The position numbers and the translations under genes are program-made. A stretch of 64,000 bases of DNA, from positions 1,091,268 through 1,155,267 of the forward strand of contig OX030971.1 in the NCBI GenBank assembly GCA_943735955.1. The letters run 5' to 3'. Shown here piece after piece: positions 29,409 through 41,399 of the stretch. The number at the start of each line of letters is the position of its first letter. The first letter of the stretch is position 1. Source of the DNA: Piscicola geometra. Taxonomy: Eukaryota > Annelida > Clitellata > Hirudinida > Piscicolidae. A model generated the notes under the pieces. That model searched no databases. It worked only from the letters and a program-made list of their open reading frames with translations, and was not told the DNA's origin.

Positions 29409-29725
29409 TTAGTTTAAATTAAAGTTAGTTTGAATTAAAGTTAATTTAAATTAAAGTTATTTTAAATTAAAGTTAATTTAAATTAAAGTTAATTTAAATT
29501 AAAGTTAATTAAAATTAAAGTTAATTAAAATTAAAGTTAATTTAAATTAAAGTTAATTTAAATTAAAGTTAATTTAAATTAAAGTTAATTTAAATTAAAG
29601 TTAGTTTAAATTAAAGTTAGTTTAAATTAAAGTTAGTTTAAATTAAAGTTAGTTTAAATTAAAGTTAGTTTAAATTAAAGTTAGTTTAAATTAAAGTTAG
29701 TTTAAATTAAAGTTAGTTTAAATTA
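29409..29725. repeat. 16-bp AT-rich minisatellite (tttaaattaaagttag)
   Basis: About twenty copies of tttaaattaaagttag or the variant ending ttaa. It lies between two halves of the same LINE reading frame. The minus strand encodes LINE RT up to TIRTKKTEN at 29,750, then the array, then KRLNTVDR at about 29,400. It therefore expanded inside, or replaced, LINE coding sequence. Confidence 0.93.
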
Positions 29726-29729
29726 ATGT

Positions 29730-30870
29730 TTTCAGTCTTCTTTGTTCTGATCGTCAGGTCAAAGTTTGTACAGGCGCTGGAGAACAGGTTAACGCTGCGT
29801 TGCATGTTGGCTTCTGGGAGCGCGTTGAGGGCACAGTCATCAGCAAACAGCAGATATCTGGTGATGTCTCCGTAACCATGGTTTTTGCCTGGAGCCTCCG
29901 AAGGTTGAACAGTATGCCATCTGTGCGGTACTCAGATTGATCCCAACCAACTCATCTCTGAAGGCATCAGTCAGCATGGCTGAAAACAAGGCTAAACAGA
30001 GTTGGTGCTAGACGCAACCTTGCTTGACCTTGTTCGTAACTAGAAAAGGATCAAATGATTCTCCACTGTCCTGGACTCTGGCATGCATGCCTCTGTGGAA
30101 TTTTCGCACCAAGACAATGAATTTCTTTGGACAACCGTACTTTGCCATGATCTTCCACAGACCCTTTCTACTGACGATGTCAAAAACCTTGGTGAGGTCC
30201 AAATATGTAGAAAACAGGTCAGAGTTTTACTCCTGACACTGCCTGGCAGCGAACATGTCAATGTTTTCTCGTTTTTTTGGGAAGATCTTGGATAAAGTGG
30301 ACTGTGAGGCGGTTGAGCAGGATTCTTGCAAATATTTTTTCTGCAATAGAAAGCAGTGCTATACCTCTGTGGATGTCACAGGCTTGTCTACTTACTTTAC
30401 GCTTGTAGAAGTGTATGATGGAAGCATCTTTGAATTCCTGCGAAATCGCCTATTTTATCCACATCATTATAACAACTGGTGAAGCTTTTTAGTCATGAAG
30501 GACCCTCCTTGTAGACCTCAGCTGGTATAGCGTCTGAACAAGCTGCTTTGCCACTGGAATGAAGACGAATTGCTGTCTGTGTCTCTTGCAAGTTTCGAGG
30601 ATCATCCAGTGCTTTGTTGCTAAGCACTTTGGAAAGACGATTAATGGCATCGACGATGATTGTAGAAGGGCGATTCATGACGTGTCGAAGTGTTCAGCCC
30701 ACTTCTCCAAGATCTGCGCTGAAAAGGCGGTATGATTCAGAAGACGTGGGTACATTGTTGGTCTACATCATCTTTGTCCAGGATTATCCGAACATTCCAT
30801 GTGCCTAGTCGAGACGGCTGGAGATGGATACGGGTGCAATGGATGACCACGATGTTCTTCGTGGCTTGTC
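29730..30870 (-). pseudogene. LINE reverse transcriptase pseudogene (left arm)
   Basis: Minus strand, in order: RLGTWNVRIILDKDD (start of an apurinic-type endonuclease), a large deletion, NRPSTIIVDAINRLSKVLSN and SSGKAACSDAIPAEVYKEGP (RT finger region), then shifted frames to DLTKVFDIVSRKGLWKIMAK (RT motif A, 'DltKAFDtvsR') and GVKQGCV-like NKVKQGCV (motif B), then a frame-shifted motif C region. Stops and frameshifts throughout mean no activity. It resembles the widespread invertebrate LINE clade with 'RLGTWNVRTL' starts. Most of the endonuclease is deleted. Confidence 0.85.
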
Positions 30871-30999
30871 ATGCCCTTAGCGTTTCACAACGCTTTGCTG
30901 AAAATCGCCTTTTTGACCGTTGAGCATCCAGTGGTTCCTCTTCTTCGTTTGCCGATTCCCGTCTTCACGTGCATAGGTAGACATACCTAAACTTGCGCA

Positions 31000-33400
31000 C
31001 GCTACAGTTTCTACCCTCGTTCCAGGCCCTGATGATTGTGTGATAATTGGATGATTGATGTGAAGTGTGAACGAATTTGCTGTCAAGTGTTTTAAATGTA
31101 TCTTTGATTTTATGAATTTGATGTACGTGTTTGATTGCTTTGAGACGACGATTGGATGATTGAAGTGAAGTGTGAAAGTAAATATGCTCTCGAGTGTTTT
31201 AAATGTATCTTTGATGGTGATGCTGGTTGAGTTTTTATGTTATGTGACATTGATCGTCTATGCAGAACGATAATTCTATTCACTGTCGGAAATGAATTTC
31301 CACATGTTGAAGTTGATTTTTCTATAGTAATTTCAATGAACTAAATAATTTTGATTGAAATACATCTTTGATTTCATTAAATTGTTTGTTAAGGTTTGAA
31401 TTTATTGTCTTTCGTTAAATATTTTTTCACAATATTTAGGGATTCTGCTAATTATTTTTTTTACTTCTTCCTCTGACATGTGAATTAATGGTTCAATTCT
31501 TTATATTCAAAATTAATTTAATGAAAGAATAAGTGCTGTTACTGCTTTATCGTTAAATCATGTTTGAATTTCCCCTATTACATTGTCCAGTAAACTAATA
31601 AAAACTTGTTTAATTTTTTATTGTTCAAAATGTCTCACCGCAATCAAGAGAACTCATTACAATTGAATCATTCATCCGTGTATTTTGTATTCTTTTTCTT
31701 TTACTAGGTTGTATCAACACATTCTTGCTGACCTCCTTCAATGAATTGAAACCACTTTCCTTTAAAACATAACTAAATACATCTTTGAGGTTTTAAGACT
31801 TTTACTATTGCAACCTTTTAACGGAAGCATATTGTTAAATGGCTTGAAAATTTTTGGTATTAAACAATTATGCATTGAAAACACTTTCCAATATTTTAAC
31901 TCCTAGACCTGATTAATTGAATTGATAAATAAGTTTTTGTTTAATTTATACAAGACGCAAAACTATGTCTTGCACTGTCGACATTTCACAAAGCAAGTTT
32001 AGCAAACTTTACATGCATGATATTCTGTTCCCATACCTAACTGCAATTGGATACACAAGATTACTTGGCCATGCTATGTTTCCACATTTAGACATAAATG
32101 TGCAGTTTTTCCTTGTGCTGTTGTTCCATCATCAGACTCATTGCAATCAGCATTTAAAGACGCGACTTCATGTCGTCATTACTACTATCAAAACATGCGA
32201 GACAAACAGGATAACCGAAGAAAAGAAGAGCCAAACCCAGTGGTCCTCGTCGACTCGACAAACGAATTTTTCCCTAACTTATTTTGTACGGCAGTGACTT
32301 TCGCAAACTTATCTTCTCACTAATCATATAATCTGCATTATACTGTTACATACGTATCAGCTTATTTGTTAACCTAACCTATAACATTAAAACTATGTAA
32401 TCAGCAGATGTTAATTTTTTTCTCGATAATAATCTTTGTAAAGGGCTTGCATGTGATGAGATTGTAGGAATCAGTGAGTTTATTTCTTTGTATGGCATGC
32501 ATTGTTGCACAACGGCTTGAACTTTCTAAACTACCTACACACTTAATGTCACCATTATTTGGAGATAGTTGGTTTTACCTGAATAAAGTGTTCAAAAAAT
32601 AGTTTTGTACTTATCTGTGTCTGTGAACTAATTAAAGCTGTATATTTGATAGTAAAATAAATGAAAATTAGATCAATTGTTTCAAGGAAATTTACAATTT
32701 TACTTTTACCGAATGGGCAGTTGATTCTTGAAGAAATAACAACAAGCCGGTTTCTTGACCAACATTTATTCAACATTTCGGTACTTGATTCGTTTATGAA
32801 TACCAGAAATAATAAGAACACCGATTAACAAACAAATTTTTTTCCAATTCCACTTTTCATAATGACGCTTTTCGGTTTCCTTTTTTGTCCACTCCAAAAT
32901 GTTTTCAATGCCCTGGATGAAGAACTGGAAAGCTTTATAGGCACGGTAGTCTGTATGCCCTTCACTTGGAATACACTATTTGATATGATCAGGGGCGGTG
33001 ATCTGCGAAAAATCTTGGGGGGGTCCTCCCCAGGGTTGGAATCAAAGAACCGGTATCGACCAATACAGTACCAGCGATACTATTTAGTATTGTTTACTGT
33101 AGTGCAAATTGTTTTTGTATCCACTATTAATATTTGTCACCAAACATTGAAAAAAAGTTTGATACCCAATAAAAATACTTTTCTATTGCCACTATGAGCG
33201 ATTTGAAGAAAAACGATAGCGATTTTATTTTCTTTTATTATTTATCATCTATATAAATTCAATTACAACTAGCCATCAAGCCATCAAATAAATTTTATAA
33301 CATCTTGTTTTCCATTCATTTCTGAGTCAAATAGTTTTAAAAAATTACAAATGGATTTAAATTTGCCAAAGTTATAAACAAATATACATTGGGAGATTTT
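31000..33400. other. AT-rich arm segment without recognisable genes (left arm)
   Basis: Mirrors 41,400-43,700 in the right arm. It contains small open frames (31,965-32,323 in two frames; 32,862-33,197) whose counterparts exist in the other arm, with no family I recognise. Residues such as CRHYYYQNMRDKQDNRRKEE near 32,165-32,230 are conserved between arms only because the arms are near-identical. Around 32,990 the sequence caggggcggtgatctg could be a hAT terminus for the transposase pseudogene further right. Confidence 0.5.
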
Positions 33401-33402
33401 TT

Positions 33403-33475
33403 GGGCCCACAGTGTATATTTAGAACCTAAATATACACTGTGTATATTGAGAACCTAAATATACACTGTGGGTCA
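33403..33475. repeat. hairpin with cccacagtgtatatttag arms (left arm)
   Basis: The arms cccacagtgtatatttag and ctaaatatacactgtggg face each other, with an extra internal copy of aacctaaatatacactgtg. The right arm has the simpler hairpin at 41,356-41,396, so the extra copy is a local duplication in the left arm. Confidence 0.8.
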
Positions 33476-33539
33476 TTAGATAACATAAAATACCCTCTCT
33501 GTCTGTCATGCTGCCTTCTCCCCACAGCTCTTTTACTCC

Positions 33540-35130
33540 AATTTCGAAAAAGACCCCTTCGTATGTCTCCCCGACTGGCAAATTCTTCTGCTAGTCTTTT
33601 TAAATCCAGACTGGCAAGTATATCCTGATGTGCATGACAAACGGCCAGTGAATTCAAGCGAGGCTGTGTCATGGGTGCACGCAACCAAGTCTGAAGACGC
33701 CGAAAGGACTAAAATATCTTTTTGCAGTACATGACGTTATTGGACACACAAGCATCAACCTGATAAACCTTTCAACTTAAAGAAACAGATGTCTGACATC
33801 CGTGATCATAGCTTGCATTATTTTTTGCGTTTGTACTAAATTTCTGTATTCATTCTGGTCTTTAAACATAGCTAACTGTGAACAAAGACCAGTTTCATTT
33901 AACTCACGATACTGCTGGCAAATTTCATGGTTCACTTCACCAGTTATCAACATTGTCTCCAGCTGCAAGTATGAACGCAAACCAGGAGAATCTCGATTAA
34001 ACCTTTCTGTGAGTTGCATGATTGCAATGTCTATGACAGCGTAATATGCTGCTCGATAATGTTCCTCTGGTGTTGTTGCTACATAAGCTGGGCCCAGCCC
34101 ACAATACTTTTGTGGCGGCTTTCGCGCCCGAGGTACAGCAATCGGCTCGAGATCATATGCCAAAACTATACATCTCTGAAAATGGCTTTAAATTGTTCAT
34201 CTGATCGTAGGCGACGCAGTTCTTGCACAACTAAATGAGTCGCTGCAACAATTCCACTGACCTTGGCACTTGCTGATTGCAACGACTTGTTTAACTGTTC
34301 CAGAAGTGAAAACACCAAAACAACTACTTTGAGGGCTAGTGTAGTAGTGCCCTGTTAAAAAAGACCTCAAGCCTATCAGCTGTTTCTTCAGCAGTACCAA
34401 TGGAAGCAAATGATTCCAAGCTAACAAATACCACTTCATAATGTTCAAGCACCGAAGACATTTTAGAAACTCTGGTCAGTCATCTTGTAGGACAAAGAAG
34501 TTTTCTACTATACTTTTTATTCAGTGGCTCATCAGAAAAGTCAATTATAAGAGACACTAAAGCCTCACTAAACTGCTTCTTGACCTTCCCTGAACGATTG
34601 TAAAAATTAACTAACTCTTGGACAAACTGAAGTGAATTGCTCACAAAGGGATTTGCGGCAGTTGTGTGCTGGGCAACAAGATTTGCTCAGTGTGCAGAAC
34701 AGTGGAAAAACATTGCAAGCGGGTGCTCACTGCTGATAATAGCCTGACAACCATTATATTAGCCGTTCATGTTAGCAGCGCCGTCATAAGTCTGAGCTCT
34801 TAGTTTTTCTATAGGTAGCATAATTCTGATCAGAAAATCTTTCACTACAGCAGATAATGTTTTTCCGATCGTATCTGGTGGGCTGAATAAACCAATAAAC
34901 TGTTCATTAATATTCAGAGCTTCATCAACAAAACGAATGCATATCGTTTCCTGCTCTAAACCATTGCAGTCTTGTGTGCCGTCAACCACAACACTTAACT
35001 TGCATGATTCGGCATTAACAGTGCACACTGTGTTTCTAACGATAGAATGAGCTAAAAGCCTCAGAATTTTTTTTTGGCAGTTATACGATACGAAATTTGT
35101 AGTTTTATTTAACCACAACTTTAGTTAATG
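33540..35130 (-). pseudogene. hAT-superfamily transposase pseudogene (left arm)
   Basis: Minus strand, in order: CKLSVVVDGTQDCNGLEQET (catalytic-core start), ICIRFVDEALNINEQFIGLF, AQTYDGAANMNG (the 'GyDGAsNMsG' motif), then a stop, YNGCQAIISSEHPLA, CSAH, and finally LRAPMTQPRLNSLAVCHAHQ of the C-terminal dimerisation region. This order is that of the DUF4371/ZMYM-like hAT transposases. Several stops and frameshifts are present. One stop, immediately after the NMNG motif, is absent from the right-arm copy (Gln there), so that mutation postdates the duplication. Confidence 0.85.
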
Positions 35131-35536
35131 TTCGAAGCCTTTTGAAATTCATTAACTTTGGTTCATCTAAAAAATTAAAAGGGTCGATATTGAAGTGGAC
35201 CTCAGAATCCGCCTATGAATATCGCCCATGCAAAATAAGTAGCACAACATGAATGATTTTTTTTATAAAAATTTAAATCTGTCTGCTTGCAAAAAGTGAA
35301 AAAATATATTACTGAATAAAAATTCTGTTTCATGCTATGGTTGACGATTATGCTTGTATAAAGATAGGAGTTGAAAAATTATTTTATTTGTAAAATTGAT
35401 GGGGGTCCATGTTAAGATGGATCCCAGGACGGCAGCGAAAATGAATAAAAAGCAAAAAAAATTCGGGAATGGGACGGGACGGGAATGAAAAATCGTCTAT
35501 ATCCGACCTCTAACATACATCTAAGCCAACCCGCTT

Positions 35537-35850
35537 ACATACATACATACATACATACAACATACATACATACATACATATATACATACATACATACATA
35601 CATACATACATACATACATACATACATACATACATACATACATACATACATACATACATACATACATACATACATACATACATACATACATACATACATA
35701 CATACATACATACATACATACATACATACATACATACATACATACATACATACATACATACATACATACATACATACATACATACATACATACATACATA
35801 CATACATACATACATACATACATACATACATACATACATACATACATACA
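35537..35850. repeat. (CATA)n microsatellite
   Basis: About 310 bp of catacatacata with a few interruptions near the 5' end. It is open in several frames on both strands as a trivial consequence. It lies in the spacer between the palindrome arms. Confidence 0.98.
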
Positions 35851-35959
35851 CACACACAGACACAGCACATGCAATTGGAGCATGAGAGAGTGCTTGGGAA
35901 CAGTCCTTGCAAGAGGACTCCTGCCAGGGTAGGCTCGTGCCTGTGACCATCATCACTTC

Positions 35960-36537
35960 AGACACACACATACACTCACGCACACATACACTCACGCATA
36001 CATACACTCACGCACACATACACTCACGCACACATACACTCACGCACACATACACTCACACACACATACACTCACACACACATACACTCACGCACACATA
36101 CACTCACACACACATACACTCACACACACATACACTCACACACACATACACTCACACACACATACACTCACGCACACATACACTCACACACACATACACT
36201 CACACACACATACACTCACACACACATACACTCACGCACACATACACTCACACACACATACACTCACACACACATACACTCACACACACATACACTCACA
36301 CACACATACACTCACGCACATATACACTCACACACACATACACTCACGCACACATACACTCACACACACATACACTCACGCACACATACACTCACACACG
36401 CATACACTCACGCACACATACACTCACGCACACATACACTCACACACACATACACTCACGCACACATACACTCACACACACATACACTCACGCACACATA
36501 CACTCACACACACATACACTCACACACACATACACTA
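35960..36537. repeat. 14-bp CA-rich minisatellite (cacacatacactca)
   Basis: About forty copies of cacacatacactca or cgcacatacactca. It lies directly before the exon-like segment at 36,546 and is probably intronic if that exon is real. Confidence 0.95.
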
Positions 36538-36545
36538 AAACACAG

Positions 36546-36739
36546 GCATCGCAGCAGGCGAACACACAACAACAACAACAACAAGGAGGTGGCATGAAGC
36601 AGCCTCTGGTGGAGCTGCACTGCCACAACACGACGACCACCTTTCTGCTCTCAGAGACGATTGTGTCGTCGCAGCAGTTGCAGCAGCAGCAGCACCTGCA
36701 TGACGCCACCATGCCACTCGATGTGTACACCGACTTTGA
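36546..36739 (+). CDS. exon-like segment, Gln-rich protein of unknown identity
   Basis: The frame reads a polyglutamine tract, GGGMKQPLVELHCHNTTTTF, LLSETIVSS, a second Gln run, then HDATMPLDVYTDFE and a good splice donor (gtgcgt) at 36,740. Codon use and the mixed composition look coding, unlike the flanking repeats. An acceptor could lie near 36,540 (taaaacacag). A possible further exon (TILNEPVCRKRRSSRM) follows at 37,173. I do not recognise the family. Confidence 0.45.
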
Positions 36740-36741
36740 GG

Positions 36742-37115
36742 TGCGTCGTGCTGGTGGTTATGATGATGATGTGGGATGGTAGGTGGTTGGTGATGATGAT
36801 GATGTGGGATGGTGGGTGGGTGGGGATGATGATGTGGGATGGTGGGTGGGTGGTGATGATGATGATGTGGTATGGTAGGTGGGTGGTGATGATGATGGTG
36901 ATGTGGTATGGTGGGTGGGTGGTGATGATGATGATGATGATGTGATGGGTGGGTGGTGATGATTATGGTGATGTGGTGGGTGGGTGGTGATGATGATGAT
37001 GATGTGATGGGTGGGTGGTGATGATGATGATGATGTGGTGGTGATGATGATGTGGTATGGTGGGTAGGTGGTGATGATGATGTGGTGGGTGGTGATGATG
37101 ATGATGTGGTAGGGA
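36742..37115. repeat. gatgatgatgtgg / tgggtgggtgg minisatellite
   Basis: Irregular units of about 30-55 bp mixing (gat)n with tggtatggtgggtgggtgg. It occupies the putative intron after the exon-like segment. Confidence 0.9.
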
Positions 37116-37175
37116 GTAGGAGTGATGATTATCCTTCTAACGCAATCATAATCAGCACCACCCTCCCTGAAGACG

Positions 37176-37303
37176 ATTCTGAATGAGCCGGTGTGCAGGA
37201 AAAGACGCAGCAGCAGGATGCCCGAATCAGAAAAACAATGATGCTGCTTATTATGATTATTATTTTTTTTTCCTACTTTTTTACGCACAAACACACGTGA
37301 AAT
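37176..37303. repeat. 128-bp block repeated at 46,475-46,595
   Basis: Runs from attctgaatgagccggtgtg to acacacgtgaaat, in the same orientation as 46,475-46,595. The copy at 46 kb has lost a few bases (the cgaatcag part). The plus strand here could encode TILNEPVCRKRRSSRMPES between an aag acceptor-like edge and a downstream break. Confidence 0.85.
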
Positions 37304-37319
37304 TTGTTTCTTCAAAAAG

Positions 37320-39400
37320 TAAGTTTATCAGTATTCCACTTTAATTGATTTTTTGAGTTGTTACAATTTCTAGGGTTTTGTGGGATTTAATAAAGCTGTT
37401 CACTCAGCGTTGACCGTCAGTACTTTTTCATTACAACGCCAATATGATTATTCTTCGTTTGTGAAAATCAAATAAACAAGGTTTCAATGGGTTTTCTGAG
37501 AAAAGAATAGTAATTCGCAAATCAATACAATGGCCAGCTTAACAATACCCAATCATTGATTTTTAATACATTTGAATAAAGAAACTGGTTAAAAAAGATT
37601 ATTTGATGCCATTGACATTTATTTGATATAGGCCAAATAACAGCACGTTTAAATTAACGCCTCTTAACATTGTCTAAATATCTAATTGGAAATTCTTTTT
37701 TTTAGGTATTGATTATGATTAAATCATTGTGGTGACAATAACTCTTTTTTTATACATTTAAAAATTAATTAATATTGATTGAATACTTTCCATAATTCTA
37801 CGCATAGTTTTATTCAAGAGAAATCATGCTTCATTAAAAATATTTTCTTCGAAACGAGAGTTTAGTGAAAATAAATTTTGAACATCGAAATAATTGATGA
37901 AAGTGCATGACTGTAACTTATTTGTATAGAGTTCAGCCGTCCTTTATACATTGCTGTGAATAAAATCCTCTAGCGATGAAAATATTTTTATCTATATTTT
38001 GTAAAAAACTTAATATCCAGCAACTAACGTATAAGCGCGTTGAACATGACGCTTTTCAAGTGTTTGAAAATACTTTGAGTATCAATGCTATCAGAAACAT
38101 TAAAATTAAGTAATATAATAATTTTAATAACAATAATTAATATTATTGTTTATATTATTGATTATAATCAACATATTACTGTAATCTGTAACACTGGTCT
38201 AGCTGTATTGATGCCAGAATATTTTCAGCTGATTTTATACAATCTTGATTCTCTGAATTCAAATGTGGAAAAGTCTTTTCCTTATTTTTGAGATAAAACG
38301 TTTTCATACTTTGTATTTCCCACTTTTTTAAAGTAAATTGAAGAAAAAAAATCGAATCTATGAAAGAATTTCTATTAAAATTATAAAATCATTTATATAT
38401 AAAAATATTTAAAAACGCTCATCATTAAAAAAATGAATCAATCAAAAATGAATCTTTGTTTTGAGCTTTCAATCTGGAAACAACTAGCTTTGGGACAAAA
38501 CAAAAAGTTCTCGACGGAAACGGACTCTAAAGACTTAACTTTTTATTTATTAATAAAATAGTAGAACCGTGTTAAAACAATGAAAGAGCCTGTAAGCCTA
38601 AACCCGGTATTGACGTAGAAGCGCGTTTAAATTCACGCTACTTGTTTGAGTTTAACAACCCGCTGGTCAAGCGTTTGGAAACACATTGAATAGCAAGGCT
38701 ATCAGAAAAATTTAATGAATATATCTGTCATAGTTGTAATTTAAATCAACAACTGATCTCATCACTCATTTAATTGTTTAACCCTAAGAAGATTATATTT
38801 TTTAAATAAATTTTCATTTTAAAAAGCTATTAGAAACAATAATTAATTTTTTGCAATAATAATCAACAAATTGTTGTCTTTGAGCGCTGGATCACGTGAT
38901 CGGGAGGTATGTAAGGCACGTCTGGAACTGATGTTGGCAGGCCAGATTAACAACGAAGTTTATAGTGCATCGTGTAGTTGTATAAGTGTTTAAAACTACT
39001 TTTGTTATCAACGCTATCAGACAGACTGATAAAATTTCATTACATAATTAAAATATTAAAAAATGATAGATTATTTGTTTCTCAAATTCAATTGTTTATG
39101 CTAATTATATAATTAGTTCAAAACATTCATGATAATTCACAAATTCCAATTTGACAAGGAGATCAAGCGATTCTGCAGTAGCAACGGGTCATTGTGAAAT
39201 ATTGAACGAGCCTGATAGCCTAAAACCCGGTAACTTACGTATTAGCACGTTCAACAATACTCTTGTATAAGTTTTTGAAACTACTTTTGTTATCAACGCT
39301 ATCAGAAAGACTGAAAATTTTTTATTAATTAATTGTTATCATAAATAATGATGAAATGCTTATACAGTAATACATTGTGAGTATGTATGGGCAGCGATGC
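37320..39400. repeat. AT-rich palindrome spacer with diverged ~0.6-kb tandem repeat
   Basis: No gene was found. A degenerate block (cgtataagcgcgtt ... caagtgtttgaaaatac ... aatgctatcagaaa) recurs with its tcagaaa at 38,091, 38,702 and 39,302, giving spacings of 611 and 600 bp. A partial copy is near 39,018. The cccggta block at 38,607 and 39,227 belongs to the same repeat. Divergence is substantial, so the tandem duplication is old. Confidence 0.65.
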
Positions 39401-39716
39401 AAGGGGGGTCCTGGGGTCCATCTTAACATGGACCCCTCTCAATTTTACAAATACAATAAGTTCTCAACTCCTATCTTAATACAGGCATAATCGTCAACCA
39501 TAGCATGAAACAGAATTTTTATTCAGTAATATATTTTTTCACTTTTTGCAAGCAGACAGATTAAAATTTTTATTACAAAAATCATTCATATTGTGCTACT
39601 TATTTTGCATGGGCGATATTCATAGGCGGATTCTGAGGTCCACTTCAATATCGACCCTTTTAATTTTTTAGATGAACCAAAGTTAATGAATTTCAACAGA
39701 CTTCGAACATTAACTA

Positions 39717-41340
39717 AAGTTGTGGTTAAATCAAACTACAAATTTCGTATCGCATAACTGCCAAAAAAATTCTGAGGCTTTTAGCTCATTCTATCGTTAG
39801 AAACACAGTGTGCACTGTTAATGCCGAATCATGCAAGTTAAGTGTTGTGGTTGACGGCACACAAGACTGCAATGGTTTAGAGCAGGAATCGATATGCATT
39901 CGTTTTGTTGATGAAGCTCTGAATATTAATGAACAGTTTATTGGTTTATTCAGCCCACCAGATACGATCGGAAAAACATTATCTGCTGTAGTAAAAGATG
40001 TTCTGATCAGAATTATGCTACCTATAGAAAAAGTAAGAGCTCAGACTTATGACGGCGCTGCTAACATGAACGGCCAATATAATGGTTGTCAGGCTATTAT
40101 CAGCAGTGAGCACCCGCTTGCAAAGTTTTTCTACTGTTCTGCACACTGAGCAAATCTTGTTGCCCAGCACACAGCTGCCGCAAATCCCTTTGTGAGCAAT
40201 TCACTTCAGTTTGTCCAAGAGTTAGATAATTTTTACAATCGTTCAGGGAAGGTCAAGAAGCAGTTTAGTGAGGCTTTAGTGTCTCTTATAATTGACTTTT
40301 CTGATGAGCCACTGAATAAAAAGTATAGTAGAAAACTTCTTTGTCCTACAAGATGATTGACCAGAGTTTCTAAAATGTCTTCGGTGCTTGAACATTATGA
40401 AGTGGTATTTGTTAGCTTGGAATCATTTGCTTCCATTGGTACTGCTGATGAAACAGCTGTAAAGGCTTGAGGTCTTTTTTAACAGGGCACTACTACACTA
40501 GCCTTCAAAGTAGTTGTTTTGGTGTTTTCACTTCTGGAACAGTTAAACAAGTCGTTGCAATCAGCAAGTGCCAAGATCAGTGGAATTGTTGCAGCGACTG
40601 ATTCAGTTGTGCAAGAACTGCGTCGCCTACGATCAGATGAACAATTTAACGCCATTTTCAGCATTTTTGGCATTTGATCCGAGCCGATTGCTGTACCTGG
40701 GGCGCGAAAGCCGCCACAAAAGTATTGTGGGCTGGGCCCAGCTTATGTAGCAACAACACCAGAGGAACATTATCGAGCAGCATATTACGCTGTCATAGAC
40801 ATTGCAATCATGCAACTCACAGAAAGGTTTAATCGAGATTCTCCTGGTTTGCGTTCATACTTGCAGCTGGAGACAATGTCGCCAACTGGTGAAGTGAACC
40901 ATGAAATTTGCCAGCAGTATCGTGAGTTAAATGAAACTGGTCTTTGTTCACAGTTAGCTATGTTTAAAGACCAGAATGAATACAGAAATTTAGTACAAAC
41001 GCAAAAAATAATGCAAGCTATGATCACGGAAGTCAGACATCTGTTTCTTTAAGTTGAAAGATTGATCAGGTTGATGCTTGTGTGTCCAATAACGTCATGT
41101 ACTGCAAAAAGATCTTTTAGTCCTTTGGCGTCTTCAGACTTGGTTGCGTGCACCCATGACACAGCCTCGCTTGAATTCACTGGCCGTTTGTCATGCACAT
41201 CAGGATATACTTGCCAGTCTGGATTTAAAAAGACTAGCAGAAGAATTTGCCAGTCGGGGAGACATACGAAGGGGTCTTTTTCGAAATTGGAGTAAAAGAG
41301 CTGTAGGGAGAAGGCAGCATGACAGGAAGAGAGGGAATTT
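39717..41340 (+). pseudogene. hAT-superfamily transposase pseudogene (right arm)
   Basis: Plus-strand counterpart of the left-arm copy. CTVNAESCKLSVVVDGTQDC, then ICIRFVDEALNINEQFIGLF, then AQTYDGAANMNGQYNGCQAI read through without the stop seen on the left. After CSAH a stop occurs. QLTERFNRDSPGLRSYLQLE and the dimerisation segment APMTQPRLNSLAVCHAHQDI follow in other frames. It lacks an intact reading frame and is non-functional. Confidence 0.85.
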
Positions 41341-41355
41341 TATGTTATCTAAATG

Positions 41356-41396
41356 GCCCACAGTGTATATTAAGATTCTAAATATACACTGTGGGC
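41356..41396. repeat. hairpin with cccacagtgtatatt arms (right arm)
   Basis: The inverted arms cccacagtgtatatt(a) and (t)aatatacactgtggg are separated by about ten bases. It is the simpler counterpart of the hairpin at 33,403. Confidence 0.8.
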
Positions 41397-41399
41397 CCA

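Larger units (their letters stand above)
29115..35430. repeat. left arm of large inverted duplication
   Basis: The reverse complement matches 39,405-48,432 almost base for base, apart from insertions in the right arm. Collinear pairs are 29,115-29,276 with 48,272-48,432; 29,277-29,408 with 46,243-46,366; the AT minisatellite at 29,409-29,725 with 44,974-46,242; and 29,726-35,430 with 39,405-44,973. By eye, differences are about one per 50-100 bases. The same decayed ORFs, with mostly the same disabling mutations, are in both arms, so they arose by duplication rather than independent insertion. Confidence 0.93.

Noticed and set aside
35485..36535. Long His/Thr/Ile and Tyr/Val/Cys frames
   Set aside because: Translation of (CATA)n and the 14-bp CA-rich minisatellite.
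38085..38291. 68-codon hydrophobic frame in the AT-rich spacer
   Set aside because: Ile/Asn/Tyr composition expected from AT-rich DNA, no recognisable motif, and it overlaps the 0.6-kb repeat.
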